This document shows positions 1-6,400 of a DNA stretch of 6,400 nucleotides, one piece after another. The DNA comes from Alistipes sp. (GTDB taxonomy: Bacteria; Bacteroidota; Bacteroidia; Bacteroidales; Rikenellaceae): assembly GCA_017629615.1 (NCBI GenBank), contig JAGBWT010000043.1, forward strand, positions 1-6,400, written 5' to 3'. Position 1 is the stretch's first letter, and each line of letters starts with the position of its first letter. Both the position numbers and the translations under genes were made by a program. The notes beneath the pieces were generated by a model, which was given only the letters and a program-made list of their open reading frames with translations, was not told the origin of the DNA and made no database searches.

Positions 1-1
1 T

Positions 2-475
2 GTAGCCGATTCGGCCCACGCCCGTTTCGATGCCCGCGAGCGCGAATACACCTACTTTATATCGCCCTCGAAGAGCCCGTTTCTTCGCCATTCGGCCTGA
101 ATATACCACGTGCCACTCGATGTCGAGGCGATGAACGAGGCGGCTTCAAAGTTGCTCGAATTTAGCGACTTTACGTCATTTGCCAAACTCAATTCCAATA
201 ATAAGACCAATATCTGCCGTATAATGCGGGCCGAGTGGAGTGTTCGCGACGACGGGGTGCTTTGCTTCACTATTCGTGCCGACCGCTTCCTTCGCAATAT
301 GGTGCGCTCGATTGTCGGAACGTTGGTCGATGTTGGTCGAGGTCGTTATACGGTTGCCGACTTTGTCGATATTGTCGCTGCTCGCGATTTATCGCGGTCG
401 AGTGCCGGCGCACCTGCGCAGGGTCTATTTTTGAGCGACGTAGTCTATCCGTCGGAGTTATTTTCGCGAGCATAA
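2..475 (+). pseudogene. truA: tRNA pseudouridine synthase A, C-terminal part, interrupted by an in-frame TGA
   Basis: TruA converts uridines 38-40 of the tRNA anticodon arm to pseudouridine in the cytoplasm. The frame is already open at the window edge and reads AHARFDAREREYTYFI, a classic TruA stretch, up to PFLRHSA at 77-97. It then meets TGA at 98-100 and continues in the same frame with IYHVPLDVEAMNEAA, DFTSFAKLN, ADRFLRNMVRSIVGTLVDVGRGR and GLFLSDVVYP to a TAA at 473-475. All of this matches the second half of the family in order, with no other lesion. By memory of related proteins (for example SWYY-PRPLD), the stopped position is often Trp, so TGG to TGA is the simplest explanation. The catalytic Asp lies in the N-terminal half, outside the window. 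The GTG at 110 and ATG at 131 are in-frame codons but not convincing starts. Family identity is very sure; whether the gene is broken, recoded or misread is open. Confidence 0.8.
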
Positions 476-505
476 ATCTCGTTTTGTGTAAAAAGCGTCA
501 CTTTG

Positions 506-539
506 AGCGCATTTGCTTTGCGCTTTCGGGCGATTTTTT
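506..539 (+). terminator. possible hairpin terminator after truA
   Basis: AGCGCA at 506-511 can pair with TGCGCT at 519-524 across a 7-base loop. A run of six T lies at 534-539, about ten bases past the stem, further away than in a textbook intrinsic terminator. A competing pairing, AAAGCG at 492-497 with CGCTTT at 521-526, uses part of the same 3' arm. The position between truA and a new promoter fits a terminator, but the stem is short and the T-run displaced. Confidence 0.3.
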
Positions 540-548
540 GTATCTTTG
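517..548 (+). promoter_or_regulatory. Bacteroidota-type promoter for dapB
   Basis: TTTG at 517-520 and TATCTTTG at 541-548 match the -33 TTTG and -7 TAnnTTTG boxes of the primary sigma factor of this phylum, with a 20-base spacer, which is in the usual range. Transcription would start near 553-557, leaving a leader of about 25 bases before the dapB ATG at 579. A partial second copy of the -7 box (TATCTTTT, lacking the final G) lies at 554-561. The promoter probably drives dapB-lepB-yigZ-uvrA, since no other good match was noticed before those genes. Confidence 0.6.
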
Positions 549-578
549 TCAGTTATCTTTTTTGTTGATAAGACAATT

Positions 579-1316
579 ATGAAGGCTGCTATCATAGGAT
601 ACGGAAAAATGGGCCACGAGATTGAGCGCATATTGCTCGAACGAGGCCATTCGGTCGAACTTATTATCGACCAGTATAACGTCGATTTGCTTTGCCACGA
701 GAAGTTGCAGGGTATCGATGTTGCTATCGAATTCACCACACCACAAACGGCTTATGCCAATATTAGAACCTGCATCGAAGCGGGGGTCGCTGTGGTCAGC
801 GGTACAACCGGCTGGACCGAGCGACTTCCCGAATTGCAGGCGTTGTGTCGCGAGAGGGGTAGTGCGATGATTTATTCATCGAACTACTCGCTCGGCGTCA
901 ATATCGCTTTTCGTCTCAATCGCCGTCTGGACGAGTTGATGAACGGTTGCAACAACTACGATGTTGCCATCGAGGAGATCCATCACACCCAGAAGAAAGA
1001 CGCTCCGAGCGGTACGGCCATAACGCTTGCAAACGATATAATTGAGCGTGTGGAACGCAAGTCGGAGTGGCACTGCATCGAGCCTCAAAAGGGCGAGCAG
1101 TCGCATACGACAGCCGCAAGTATTGAGATTACCTCGTTGCGCGAGGGTGCAGTCCCTGGAACGCATACCGTGACCTACACCTCGGCCGACGACGTTTTGG
1201 AGTTAAAACATACGCTCAAAAGTCGTAGTGCTTTGGCTACGGGTGCGGTTATTGCAGCCGAGTTTGTTTGCGGTAAGAGCGGAGTCTTTACAATGGACGA
1301 TATTCTAAAAGTGTAA
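579..1316 (+). CDS. dapB: 4-hydroxy-tetrahydrodipicolinate reductase
   Basis: DapB reduces the dihydrodipicolinate-level intermediate to tetrahydrodipicolinate with NAD(P)H, in the cytoplasmic pathway to diaminopimelate and lysine. The product is 245 residues, slightly short for the family. Visible motifs are the Rossmann nucleotide loop GYGKMG at 7-12, VSGTTGW at 73-79, SSNYSLGVNI at 100-109, and the catalytic/substrate loop EIHHTQKKDAPSGTA at 133-147. By alignment to the E. coli enzyme, His135 is the expected general acid and Lys139 the expected catalytic lysine. The C-terminal part ends GVFTMDDILKV, also typical. The ATG at 579 puts MKAAIIGYGKMG at the N-terminus as the family expects; the longer frame from TTG at 513 would run through the promoter and adds unrelated residues. 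It is the first gene after the promoter and lies 12 bases before lepB. Confidence 0.96.
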   Translation: MKAAIIGYGKMGHEIERILLERGHSVELIIDQYNVDLLCHEKLQGIDVAIEFTTPQTAYANIRTCIEAGVAVVSGTTGWTERLPELQALCRERGSAMIYSSNYSLGVNIAFRLNRRLDELMNGCNNYDVAIEEIHHTQKKDAPSGTAITLANDIIERVERKSEWHCIEPQKGEQSHTTAASIEITSLREGAVPGTHTVTYTSADDVLELKHTLKSRSALATGAVIAAEFVCGKSGVFTMDDILKV

Positions 1317-1328
1317 TTTTTTCGGATT

Positions 1329-2669
1329 ATGGATAAAATCAAACAAATCTTTGGTAATCGGTGGGTGAAGTTTTCGCTCGCTACGATAGCCTATCTGCTG
1401 TTGTGTGTCGTTTGGACGGGCAATTTGTGGATGCTCTTCGGTTTGCCATTTATCTACGACTATTTCATATCGCGCCTCTTCTATCGATATGTTTGGCGAT
1501 ATAACGAAGTGCTGTGTGAGCGCAGTGCAATATATAAGTATATCTACGGTTGGGTCGATGCTATTGTGTGGGCTGTGGGAGCAGCGACGTTGATACATCT
1601 ATTCGTATTCCAACTCTACCAAGTGCCAACATCGTCGATGGAGCGAACGATTCTTGTGGGCGACTATCTCTATGTCAGCAAGGTGTCATATGGCCCACAA
1701 GTGCCTAATACGCCATTATCGATGCCGTTTATCTACAATACGATGCCGTTCTCTACAACCGCCAAATCATATTCGGAGGCCATTAAGTGGGATTATCACC
1801 GACTTAAAGGTTTGCAGAAGGTTGAGCGCGACGATGTTGTAGTCTTCAACTTCCCGGCAGGCGATACCGTTCTGCTCGAAAATCAGGCTGTAACCTACTA
1901 CGATGTGCTGCGCGAATATCAGGCAAGCTATGGTGTTGAGGAGGGTCGTCGCCGTCTTAATAGCGACTATACTGTTGTTGCTCGCCCTGTCGATAAGCGC
2001 GAAAACTATATTAAGCGTTGCGTTGCGCTTCCTGGCGATGTGTTGCGCATTGTCGATGGCCAACTCTTTGTAAATGACGCTCCTCAAAAGGCGATTTCGG
2101 CCATTCAACACATCTACTTCGTTCAGACAACGGCTCCGCTTACGCAATACACGTTCGACAAGTTGGGTATTACCGAGTATAGCGGCAATGCTCCATACTA
2201 CTATGTCACGATGAACGAGGAGATTGCCGAGCAGTTGCGCAAGATGCCTATCGTAAGCGATGTAGTGCGCTACAATGAGCAGGTGACCTCGCTGTCGGTA
2301 TTCCCGAACGATGCCTCCTACGATTGGACCTCCGACCGCTTTGGTCCGCTGTGGGTTCCGGCAAAGGGCGCTACGGTTACCCTTACGCTCGAAAACCTGC
2401 CACTCTACGAGCGTATTATCGACCAATACGAGGGTCACGACCTTCGTGTCGAGGGCGAACAGATATTTATCGACGGCATACCGACTACCTCCTATACCTT
2501 CGCTATGGACTACTACTTTATGATGGGTGACAATCGCCATAACTCGGCCGATTCGCGTTTCTGGGGCTTTGTTCCGGAGGACCATATCGTCGGTAAGGCG
2601 TTGTTCATAGTCTTTTCGAAGGGTGACGATGGAGTACGTTGGGACCGAATTTTCAAGAAGATAGAGTAG
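1329..2669 (+). CDS. lepB: signal peptidase I
   Basis: This is the membrane-anchored serine protease (family S26A) that removes signal peptides from exported proteins on the outer face of the inner membrane. The product has 446 residues. Hydrophobic stretches at about 15-46 and 76-97 would anchor it. Box B is VPTSSMERTI, with Ser103 (before Met104) as nucleophile. Box D is YIKRCVALPGD at 227-237, with Lys229 as the general base. Box E is MGDNRHNSADSRFWGFVP at 399-416. The spacing is expanded: about 125 residues between Ser103 and Lys229, and about 160 between box D and box E. This makes it much longer than Gram-positive SipS-type enzymes; long forms of this kind are common in Bacteroidota. 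It follows dapB by 12 bases and precedes the YigZ-family gene by 6, so co-transcription is likely. No Shine-Dalgarno site is seen, as usual for the phylum. Confidence 0.95.
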   Translation: MDKIKQIFGNRWVKFSLATIAYLLLCVVWTGNLWMLFGLPFIYDYFISRLFYRYVWRYNEVLCERSAIYKYIYGWVDAIVWAVGAATLIHLFVFQLYQVPTSSMERTILVGDYLYVSKVSYGPQVPNTPLSMPFIYNTMPFSTTAKSYSEAIKWDYHRLKGLQKVERDDVVVFNFPAGDTVLLENQAVTYYDVLREYQASYGVEEGRRRLNSDYTVVARPVDKRENYIKRCVALPGDVLRIVDGQLFVNDAPQKAISAIQHIYFVQTTAPLTQYTFDKLGITEYSGNAPYYYVTMNEEIAEQLRKMPIVSDVVRYNEQVTSLSVFPNDASYDWTSDRFGPLWVPAKGATVTLTLENLPLYERIIDQYEGHDLRVEGEQIFIDGIPTTSYTFAMDYYFMMGDNRHNSADSRFWGFVPEDHIVGKALFIVFSKGDDGVRWDRIFKKIE

Positions 2670-2675
2670 CAAACG

Positions 2676-3275
2676 ATGACTCCAAAAGATAGTTATCTGA
2701 CCCTTGCAGCTCCTGCCGAGAGCGCGATGCGTGAGCGTAGCAGTAAATTTATTGCCTACGCCTATCCGGTGACGGACGAGGAGCAGATACGCACACATTT
2801 GGAGGCCATCTATAAAGAGTTCTACGATGCAACCCACCACTGCTACGCTTGGCGTTTAGGCCCAAATGGCGAGCAGTTTAGGGCTAACGACGATGGCGAG
2901 CCATCGGGTACGGCTGGTAAGCCGATTCTCGGGCAGTTGCTGTCGCAGGATATTACCGATTGTTTGATAGTTGTTATCCGATATTTCGGTGGCACCAAAC
3001 TTGGTGTTTCGGGCTTGATACAGGCCTACCGAGAGGCGGCACAAGATGTGTTGGCCAATGCCGAGATTATCGAAAAGACGGTCGATAGGGTTATTAAGGT
3101 CGATTTCTCCTATATCTCGATGAATGGCGTTATGCGCGTAATAAAGGAGATGTCGCCACGCATCGACGAGCAGTCTTTCGACAACCTATGCACGATGCGT
3201 CTGCGTATTCGCGAGAGTGAGGCCGACCAGCTTATCGCCAAACTATCGAAGGTCGAGGGTGTAACAATAGAGTAG
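2676..3275 (+). CDS. yigZ: YigZ/IMPACT-family protein (UPF0029 plus DUF1949-like domain)
   Basis: The product is 199 residues, close to the usual length of about 200-210 for bacterial YigZ/YvyE proteins. The N-terminal IMPACT/UPF0029 domain shows RSSKFIAYAYPV at 21-32, ATHHCYAWRLG at 52-62, NDDGEPSGTAGKPIL at 71-85 and the hallmark VVIRYFGGTKLG at 99-110. The remainder, about 138-199, fits the small C-terminal DUF1949-type domain. The eukaryotic relative IMPACT regulates the kinase Gcn2; the bacterial role is not established, though structural work has suggested binding to nucleic acid or a translation-linked job. The gene starts 6 bases after lepB and ends 4 bases before uvrA, so it sits mid-operon. 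The chosen ATG gives a standard family N-terminus. Family assignment is firm; cellular function is unknown. The symbol is borrowed from the E. coli homologue. Confidence 0.92.
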   Translation: MTPKDSYLTLAAPAESAMRERSSKFIAYAYPVTDEEQIRTHLEAIYKEFYDATHHCYAWRLGPNGEQFRANDDGEPSGTAGKPILGQLLSQDITDCLIVVIRYFGGTKLGVSGLIQAYREAAQDVLANAEIIEKTVDRVIKVDFSYISMNGVMRVIKEMSPRIDEQSFDNLCTMRLRIRESEADQLIAKLSKVEGVTIE

Positions 3276-3279
3276 CAGA

Positions 3280-6066
3280 ATGGCAAAGTCGATATACATA
3301 AAGGGCGCACGAGTTCACAATCTCAAAAATATCGAGGTTGAGATACCGCACAACACCCTGACGGTTGTAACCGGCCTCTCGGGGTCGGGTAAATCGACAT
3401 TGGCGTTCGACACAATCTTTGCCGAGGGCCAGCGTCGCTATGTCGAGAGTCTCTCGTCGTATGCTCGCCAATTTTTGGGTCGTATCAATAAGCCCGAGGT
3501 CGATATTATTACAGGCATTGCCCCTGCTGTGGCTATTGAGCAAAAGGTCAATACCCGCAATCCTCGTTCGACCGTTGGTACAACGACCGAAATCTACGAC
3601 TACCTGAAACTCCTATATGCCCGTGTCGGTAAGACCATATCGCCAATCTCGAATTGCGAGGTGCGATGCTATACGATCGACGATGTGGTCGAGTATATGC
3701 TCTCCGAGGGCGAAGGACAGCGAGCAGTTGTGGCGCTGCCGTTACAACTTAAAAAGGGTCAGGGTCTTATCGAGAAATTGACGTTGCTCGTTGCCGATGG
3801 TGTAATCCGTTTGTGGCGCGATGGCGAGTATCTGCTTATCGACGACTTTCTGCCGCAAATCGACTCCTCAACCTCTATTGATGGGTTGTATATAGTTATC
3901 GACCGCGTGGTTGTTGCGTCGGACGACGATACGCTGACCCGTATGCGCGAGTCTGTATCGCGAGCATTTGGCTATGGAACGCATAGTTGTACGATAATCT
4001 TCTCGCCCGATAATATCCGCTCCTTCTCGGCAACATTTACGGCCGACGGTATCGACTTTGAGCCACCAACCGAGCATCTGTTCAGTTTCAACAATCCGCT
4101 TGGTGCTTGTCCGACTTGTGAGGGCTATGGCAAGATTGTCGGTATCGACGAGGACCTGGTTGTTCCCGATAAGTCGCGTTCGATTTACGACAACGCAATC
4201 GCTTGTTGGCGAGGCGATACGATGCGAGCCTTTCGCGACAAGTTGGTCGCCAATGCCTATAAATTCGACTTCCCGATACACGAGCCATACCACAAACTCA
4301 CCGACGAGCAGCGTCGCCTGCTGTGGCGTGGTAACGAATATTTCGAGGGTCTCGACGCATTTTTTGACTATCTCGATTCGGAGCGTCGAAAGATTCAGTT
4401 CCGAGTGCTGAAAGCCCGCTACACGGGCAAAACAATATGTCCGACGTGCGAAGGTTCGCGCCTGCGTAAGGAGGCACTCTATGTCAAGGTTGGCGGCAAG
4501 AGTATTGCCGAACTTGTCGTGATGACGGTCGATGCGCTTATCGACTTCTTCGCGACACTCTCGCTCGATGAACACGATACAAATGCGGCGCGAAGAGTCA
4601 TCACCGAAATTCGCAACCGCCTCCAATATTTGAGCGATGTGGGCTTGGGCTATCTTACCCTCGACCGCCTATCTTCGACTTTGTCGGGTGGCGAGAGTCA
4701 GCGAATCAATCTCTCGACCTCGCTTGGTAGCAATCTTACGGGGTCGCTCTATATCCTCGATGAGCCGAGCATCGGCTTGCACCCACGCGATACACATCGA
4801 CTTATCAAGGTGTTGAAGCAGTTGCGCGATATGGGCAACACGGTGATTGTCGTGGAGCACGAGGAGGAGGTTATCCGCGCTGCCGACAATTTTATCGACA
4901 TCGGCCCAAAGGCGGGTTTGGAGGGTGGCCGAGTTGTCTTTAACGGCCCGATTGCAGCCCTCCCGAAGGCAAAAGAGAGCCTTACGGCCGACTATCTGTG
5001 TGGTCGTTGCGAGATTGCACGTCCGCTTACGACCCGTCCGTGGCGTAATTATATCCGCGTCAAGGGTGCGCGTATGAACAATTTGCAGAACATCGACGTG
5101 CGCATACCTCTCGGCGTTATGACCTGCATCACGGGTGTCAGTGGCTCGGGTAAATCGACCCTTGCCAAAGGCATACTCTATCCTGCATTACGTCGAATGA
5201 TTATGGAGAGTGGCGACCGTCCGGGCGATTTCGACGGAATTGATGGCGATGTAAAATTGGTGCGCAGTATCGAGATGGTAGACCAAAATCCTATCGGCAA
5301 ATCGTCGCGTTCCAACCCTGTGACCTATATCAAGGCCTACGACGAGATTCGTCGCCTCTATGCCGAGCAGCCCTTGGCTAAACATACGGGCATCGCACCG
5401 AGCAACTTCTCGTTCAATGTGGCGGGAGGTCGTTGCGAGGCGTGTCAAGGCGAGGGCGTTATAAAGGTTGGTATGCAGTTTATGGCCGACATCGAACTGA
5501 CTTGCGAGGCGTGTGGTGGTCGTCGTTTCAAGGACGAGATTCTCGATGTTAAGTATCGTGGCAAGTCGATTTGCGACCTGCTCGATATGAGTATCGACGA
5601 GGCGATAGCCTTCTTTGAGGCCGATGCCGACAATCCGATTTGTCGTCGAATTGTCGAGCGACTGATGCCGTTGCAGGAGGTAGGCTTGGGTTATATCAAA
5701 CTCGGCCAATCGTCATCGACCTTGTCGGGAGGCGAGAGCCAGCGTGTCAAACTCGCATCGTTTATCGCCAAGGATTGTGGGCAGGGTAGTATTCTCTTTA
5801 TCTTCGACGAGCCGACTACGGGTCTTCATTTCCACGACATCAACTGCCTGCTCCACGCCTTCGATATGTTGATTTCCAATGGCCATACGGTCGTTATTGT
5901 CGAACACAATATGGAGGTTATCAAGTGTGCCGACCACATTATCGACCTCGGTCCCGAGGCGGGCGATAAGGGTGGCAGGGTAGTCTTCGAGGGTACGCCC
6001 GACGAGTTGCTCGACAAGTGTGACGAGAGCCACACTGCGAAGTTCCTAAAACTGAAAACTTTTTGA
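3280..6066 (+). CDS. uvrA: excinuclease ABC subunit A
   Basis: UvrA is the ATP-driven damage sensor of bacterial nucleotide excision repair; as a dimer with UvrB it scans DNA and loads UvrB at lesions. The product has 928 residues, near the usual 930-950. Two ABC modules are complete: Walker [10 protein letters not shown] at 32-40 (Lys38), signature LSGGESQ at 468-474 and Walker [10 protein letters not shown] at 492-500; then Walker [10 protein letters not shown] at 619-627 (Lys625), signature LSGGESQ at 815-821 and Walker [10 protein letters not shown] at 841-849. [18 protein letters not shown] at 50-67 is a family hallmark. The second zinc module is intact (Cys719, Cys722, Cys742, Cys745). 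The first keeps only CPTC at 277-280: the usual earlier CxxC, ahead of LFSFNNP, is replaced by [11 protein letters not shown]. The ATG lies 4 bases after the yigZ-like stop, suggesting translational coupling. A TGA ends the gene, with a second in-frame TGA four codons on. No SOS (LexA) box was noticed nearby. Confidence 0.97.
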   Translation: MAKSIYIKGARVHNLKNIEVEIPHNTLTVVTGLSGSGKSTLAFDTIFAEGQRRYVESLSSYARQFLGRINKPEVDIITGIAPAVAIEQKVNTRNPRSTVGTTTEIYDYLKLLYARVGKTISPISNCEVRCYTIDDVVEYMLSEGEGQRAVVALPLQLKKGQGLIEKLTLLVADGVIRLWRDGEYLLIDDFLPQIDSSTSIDGLYIVIDRVVVASDDDTLTRMRESVSRAFGYGTHSCTIIFSPDNIRSFSATFTADGIDFEPPTEHLFSFNNPLGACPTCEGYGKIVGIDEDLVVPDKSRSIYDNAIACWRGDTMRAFRDKLVANAYKFDFPIHEPYHKLTDEQRRLLWRGNEYFEGLDAFFDYLDSERRKIQFRVLKARYTGKTICPTCEGSRLRKEALYVKVGGKSIAELVVMTVDALIDFFATLSLDEHDTNAARRVITEIRNRLQYLSDVGLGYLTLDRLSSTLSGGESQRINLSTSLGSNLTGSLYILDEPSIGLHPRDTHRLIKVLKQLRDMGNTVIVVEHEEEVIRAADNFIDIGPKAGLEGGRVVFNGPIAALPKAKESLTADYLCGRCEIARPLTTRPWRNYIRVKGARMNNLQNIDVRIPLGVMTCITGVSGSGKSTLAKGILYPALRRMIMESGDRPGDFDGIDGDVKLVRSIEMVDQNPIGKSSRSNPVTYIKAYDEIRRLYAEQPLAKHTGIAPSNFSFNVAGGRCEACQGEGVIKVGMQFMADIELTCEACGGRRFKDEILDVKYRGKSICDLLDMSIDEAIAFFEADADNPICRRIVERLMPLQEVGLGYIKLGQSSSTLSGGESQRVKLASFIAKDCGQGSILFIFDEPTTGLHFHDINCLLHAFDMLISNGHTVVIVEHNMEVIKCADHIIDLGPEAGDKGGRVVFEGTPDELLDKCDESHTAKFLKLKTF

Positions 6067-6145
6067 GTTGAGAATTGAGAGATTTTTCTAATAACCCCTA
6101 ACGCCCCTAACAAACAATAATTCTGCATTTTGAATCCTGAATTTT
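6063..6145. repeat. A/T-rich spacer of short degenerate repeats
   Basis: The spacer between uvrA and the next gene is built from short repeated words: TTGAG at 6063-6067, 6068-6072 and 6075-6079; CCCCTAAC at 6095-6102 and again at 6104-6111; and TGAAT at 6131-6135 and 6138-6142. AATTC at 6119-6123 is mirrored by GAATT at 6139-6143. Composition differs sharply from the flanking genes. No GC-rich terminator hairpin and no clear TAnnTTTG promoter box is visible. The tract resembles the degenerate intergenic repeats met in some Bacteroidales genomes, but this is from general familiarity. Confidence 0.45.
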
Positions 6146-6400
6146 ACATATACGAACTATCGAACGGCATTCGTTGCATACACCGCCAGGTGCGTAGTGG
6201 CGTGGCACGATGTGCGATAATGATAAATGCCGGTACTCGCGACGAACGCAAGGGCGAGGAGGGCATCGCCCACTTCACCGAGCACGGCTTCTTCAAGGGT
6301 ACGGAGCATCGCAAGGCCTACCAAGTGAACTGTCGCTTGGAAAACCTCGGTGGCGAGCTGAACGCCTATACAACCAAGGAGGATACGACAATTCACGCAA
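6130..6400 (+). CDS. M16-family zinc metallopeptidase (insulinase/PqqL-like), N-terminal part
   Basis: The visible 90 residues run off the window end. They read FYIYELSNGIRCIHRQVRSGVARCAIMINAGTRDE and so on, the standard start of an M16 peptidase. The inverted zinc motif is HFTEH at 48-52: His48 and His52 bind zinc and Glu51 is the catalytic base. It is followed by FFKGTEHR and GGELNAYTTKEDT at 74-86, also family hallmarks. The third zinc ligand, a Glu some 75 residues on, lies outside the window. There is no signal peptide at this N-terminus, so a cytoplasmic processing peptidase is likelier than an exported one. The frame opens after a TAA at 6118-6120, and the only usual start before the conserved region is TTG at 6130-6132; the first in-frame ATG, at 6220, would delete the first strands. 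No Shine-Dalgarno site is seen. The start is therefore inferred; the family is clear. Confidence 0.85.
   Translation, partial: MNPEFYIYELSNGIRCIHRQVRSGVARCAIMINAGTRDERKGEEGIAHFTEHGFFKGTEHRKAYQVNCRLENLGGELNAYTTKEDTTIHA

Noticed and set aside
98..100. Selenocysteine at the truA TGA
   Set aside because: The position is aromatic and not cysteine-like in relatives, TruA is not a known selenoprotein family, and no convincing bacterial SECIS hairpin was noticed just downstream.
110..475. A free-standing short gene starting at the GTG at 110
   Set aside because: The sequence is the C-terminal half of TruA, and homology continues upstream across the TGA. It is better described as part of an interrupted truA.
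513..578. N-terminal extension of dapB from the TTG at 513
   Set aside because: It would encode residues through the promoter and predicted transcript start, and the family begins right before the GYGKMG loop at the ATG at 579.
235..582. Overlapping + strand frame of 115 codons in a second frame of truA
   Set aside because: It is out of frame with conserved TruA sequence and has cysteine- and arginine-rich low-information content; a shadow frame.
1767..2840. Antisense open frame of 357 codons opposite lepB and the YigZ-family gene
   Set aside because: It is codon-aligned with the sense genes. Sense TTA, CTA and TCA codons, which would be antisense stops, are rarely used here, so long antisense frames arise automatically. 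The translation shows no recognisable motifs, and the sense genes are clear.
3868..4626. Antisense open frame of 252 codons opposite uvrA, and another at 5188-5709
   Set aside because: Both are codon-aligned shadows of uvrA with the same codon-use explanation and no motifs.
6157..6396. Antisense open frame opposite the M16 gene
   Set aside because: The sense strand encodes the HFTEH zinc motif and the surrounding M16 hallmarks; the antisense translation shows nothing recognisable.

Overview
This window looks like ordinary chromosomal DNA from a member of the Bacteroidota, most likely order Bacteroidales and possibly an Alistipes/Rikenellaceae-like lineage. The reasons are: a Bacteroidota-type promoter (TTTG, 20-nt spacer, TAnnTTTG) before dapB; no Shine-Dalgarno sequences before the starts; a dapB-lepB gene pair; a long two-segment signal peptidase I; a UvrA lacking the first CxxC pair of zinc module 1, which from memory is a clade habit; and roughly 50% G+C with a strong preference for TCG serine codons. 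The family-level placement is inference.

Layout: all genes lie on the + strand. Positions 2-475 hold the C-terminal part of truA (tRNA pseudouridine synthase A), whose N-terminus is outside the window; its frame is interrupted by one in-frame TGA at 98-100. Positions 476-578 are a short intergenic region with a possible hairpin terminator and the promoter of the next unit. A compact run follows: dapB (579-1316, lysine/diaminopimelate synthesis), lepB (1329-2669, signal peptidase I), a YigZ/IMPACT-family gene (2676-3275) and uvrA (3280-6066, excision-repair damage sensor), with gaps of only 12, 6 and 4 bases, so one operon is likely. Positions 6067-6129 are an A/T-rich spacer made of short degenerate repeats. 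The window ends inside the N-terminal part of an M16 zinc metallopeptidase gene (6130 onward), which seems to start with TTG.

The genes do not form one pathway: cell-wall precursor supply, protein export, a conserved protein of uncertain role and DNA repair share one transcript, as is common for housekeeping genes in this phylum. I found no mobile element, CRISPR array, tRNA, rRNA or defence/biosynthetic cluster, and I do not see a previously undescribed system. The points most worth a second look are the lone stop codon in truA, the near absence of GATC across the window, and the repeat-like tract that appears to supply the start codon of the M16 gene.
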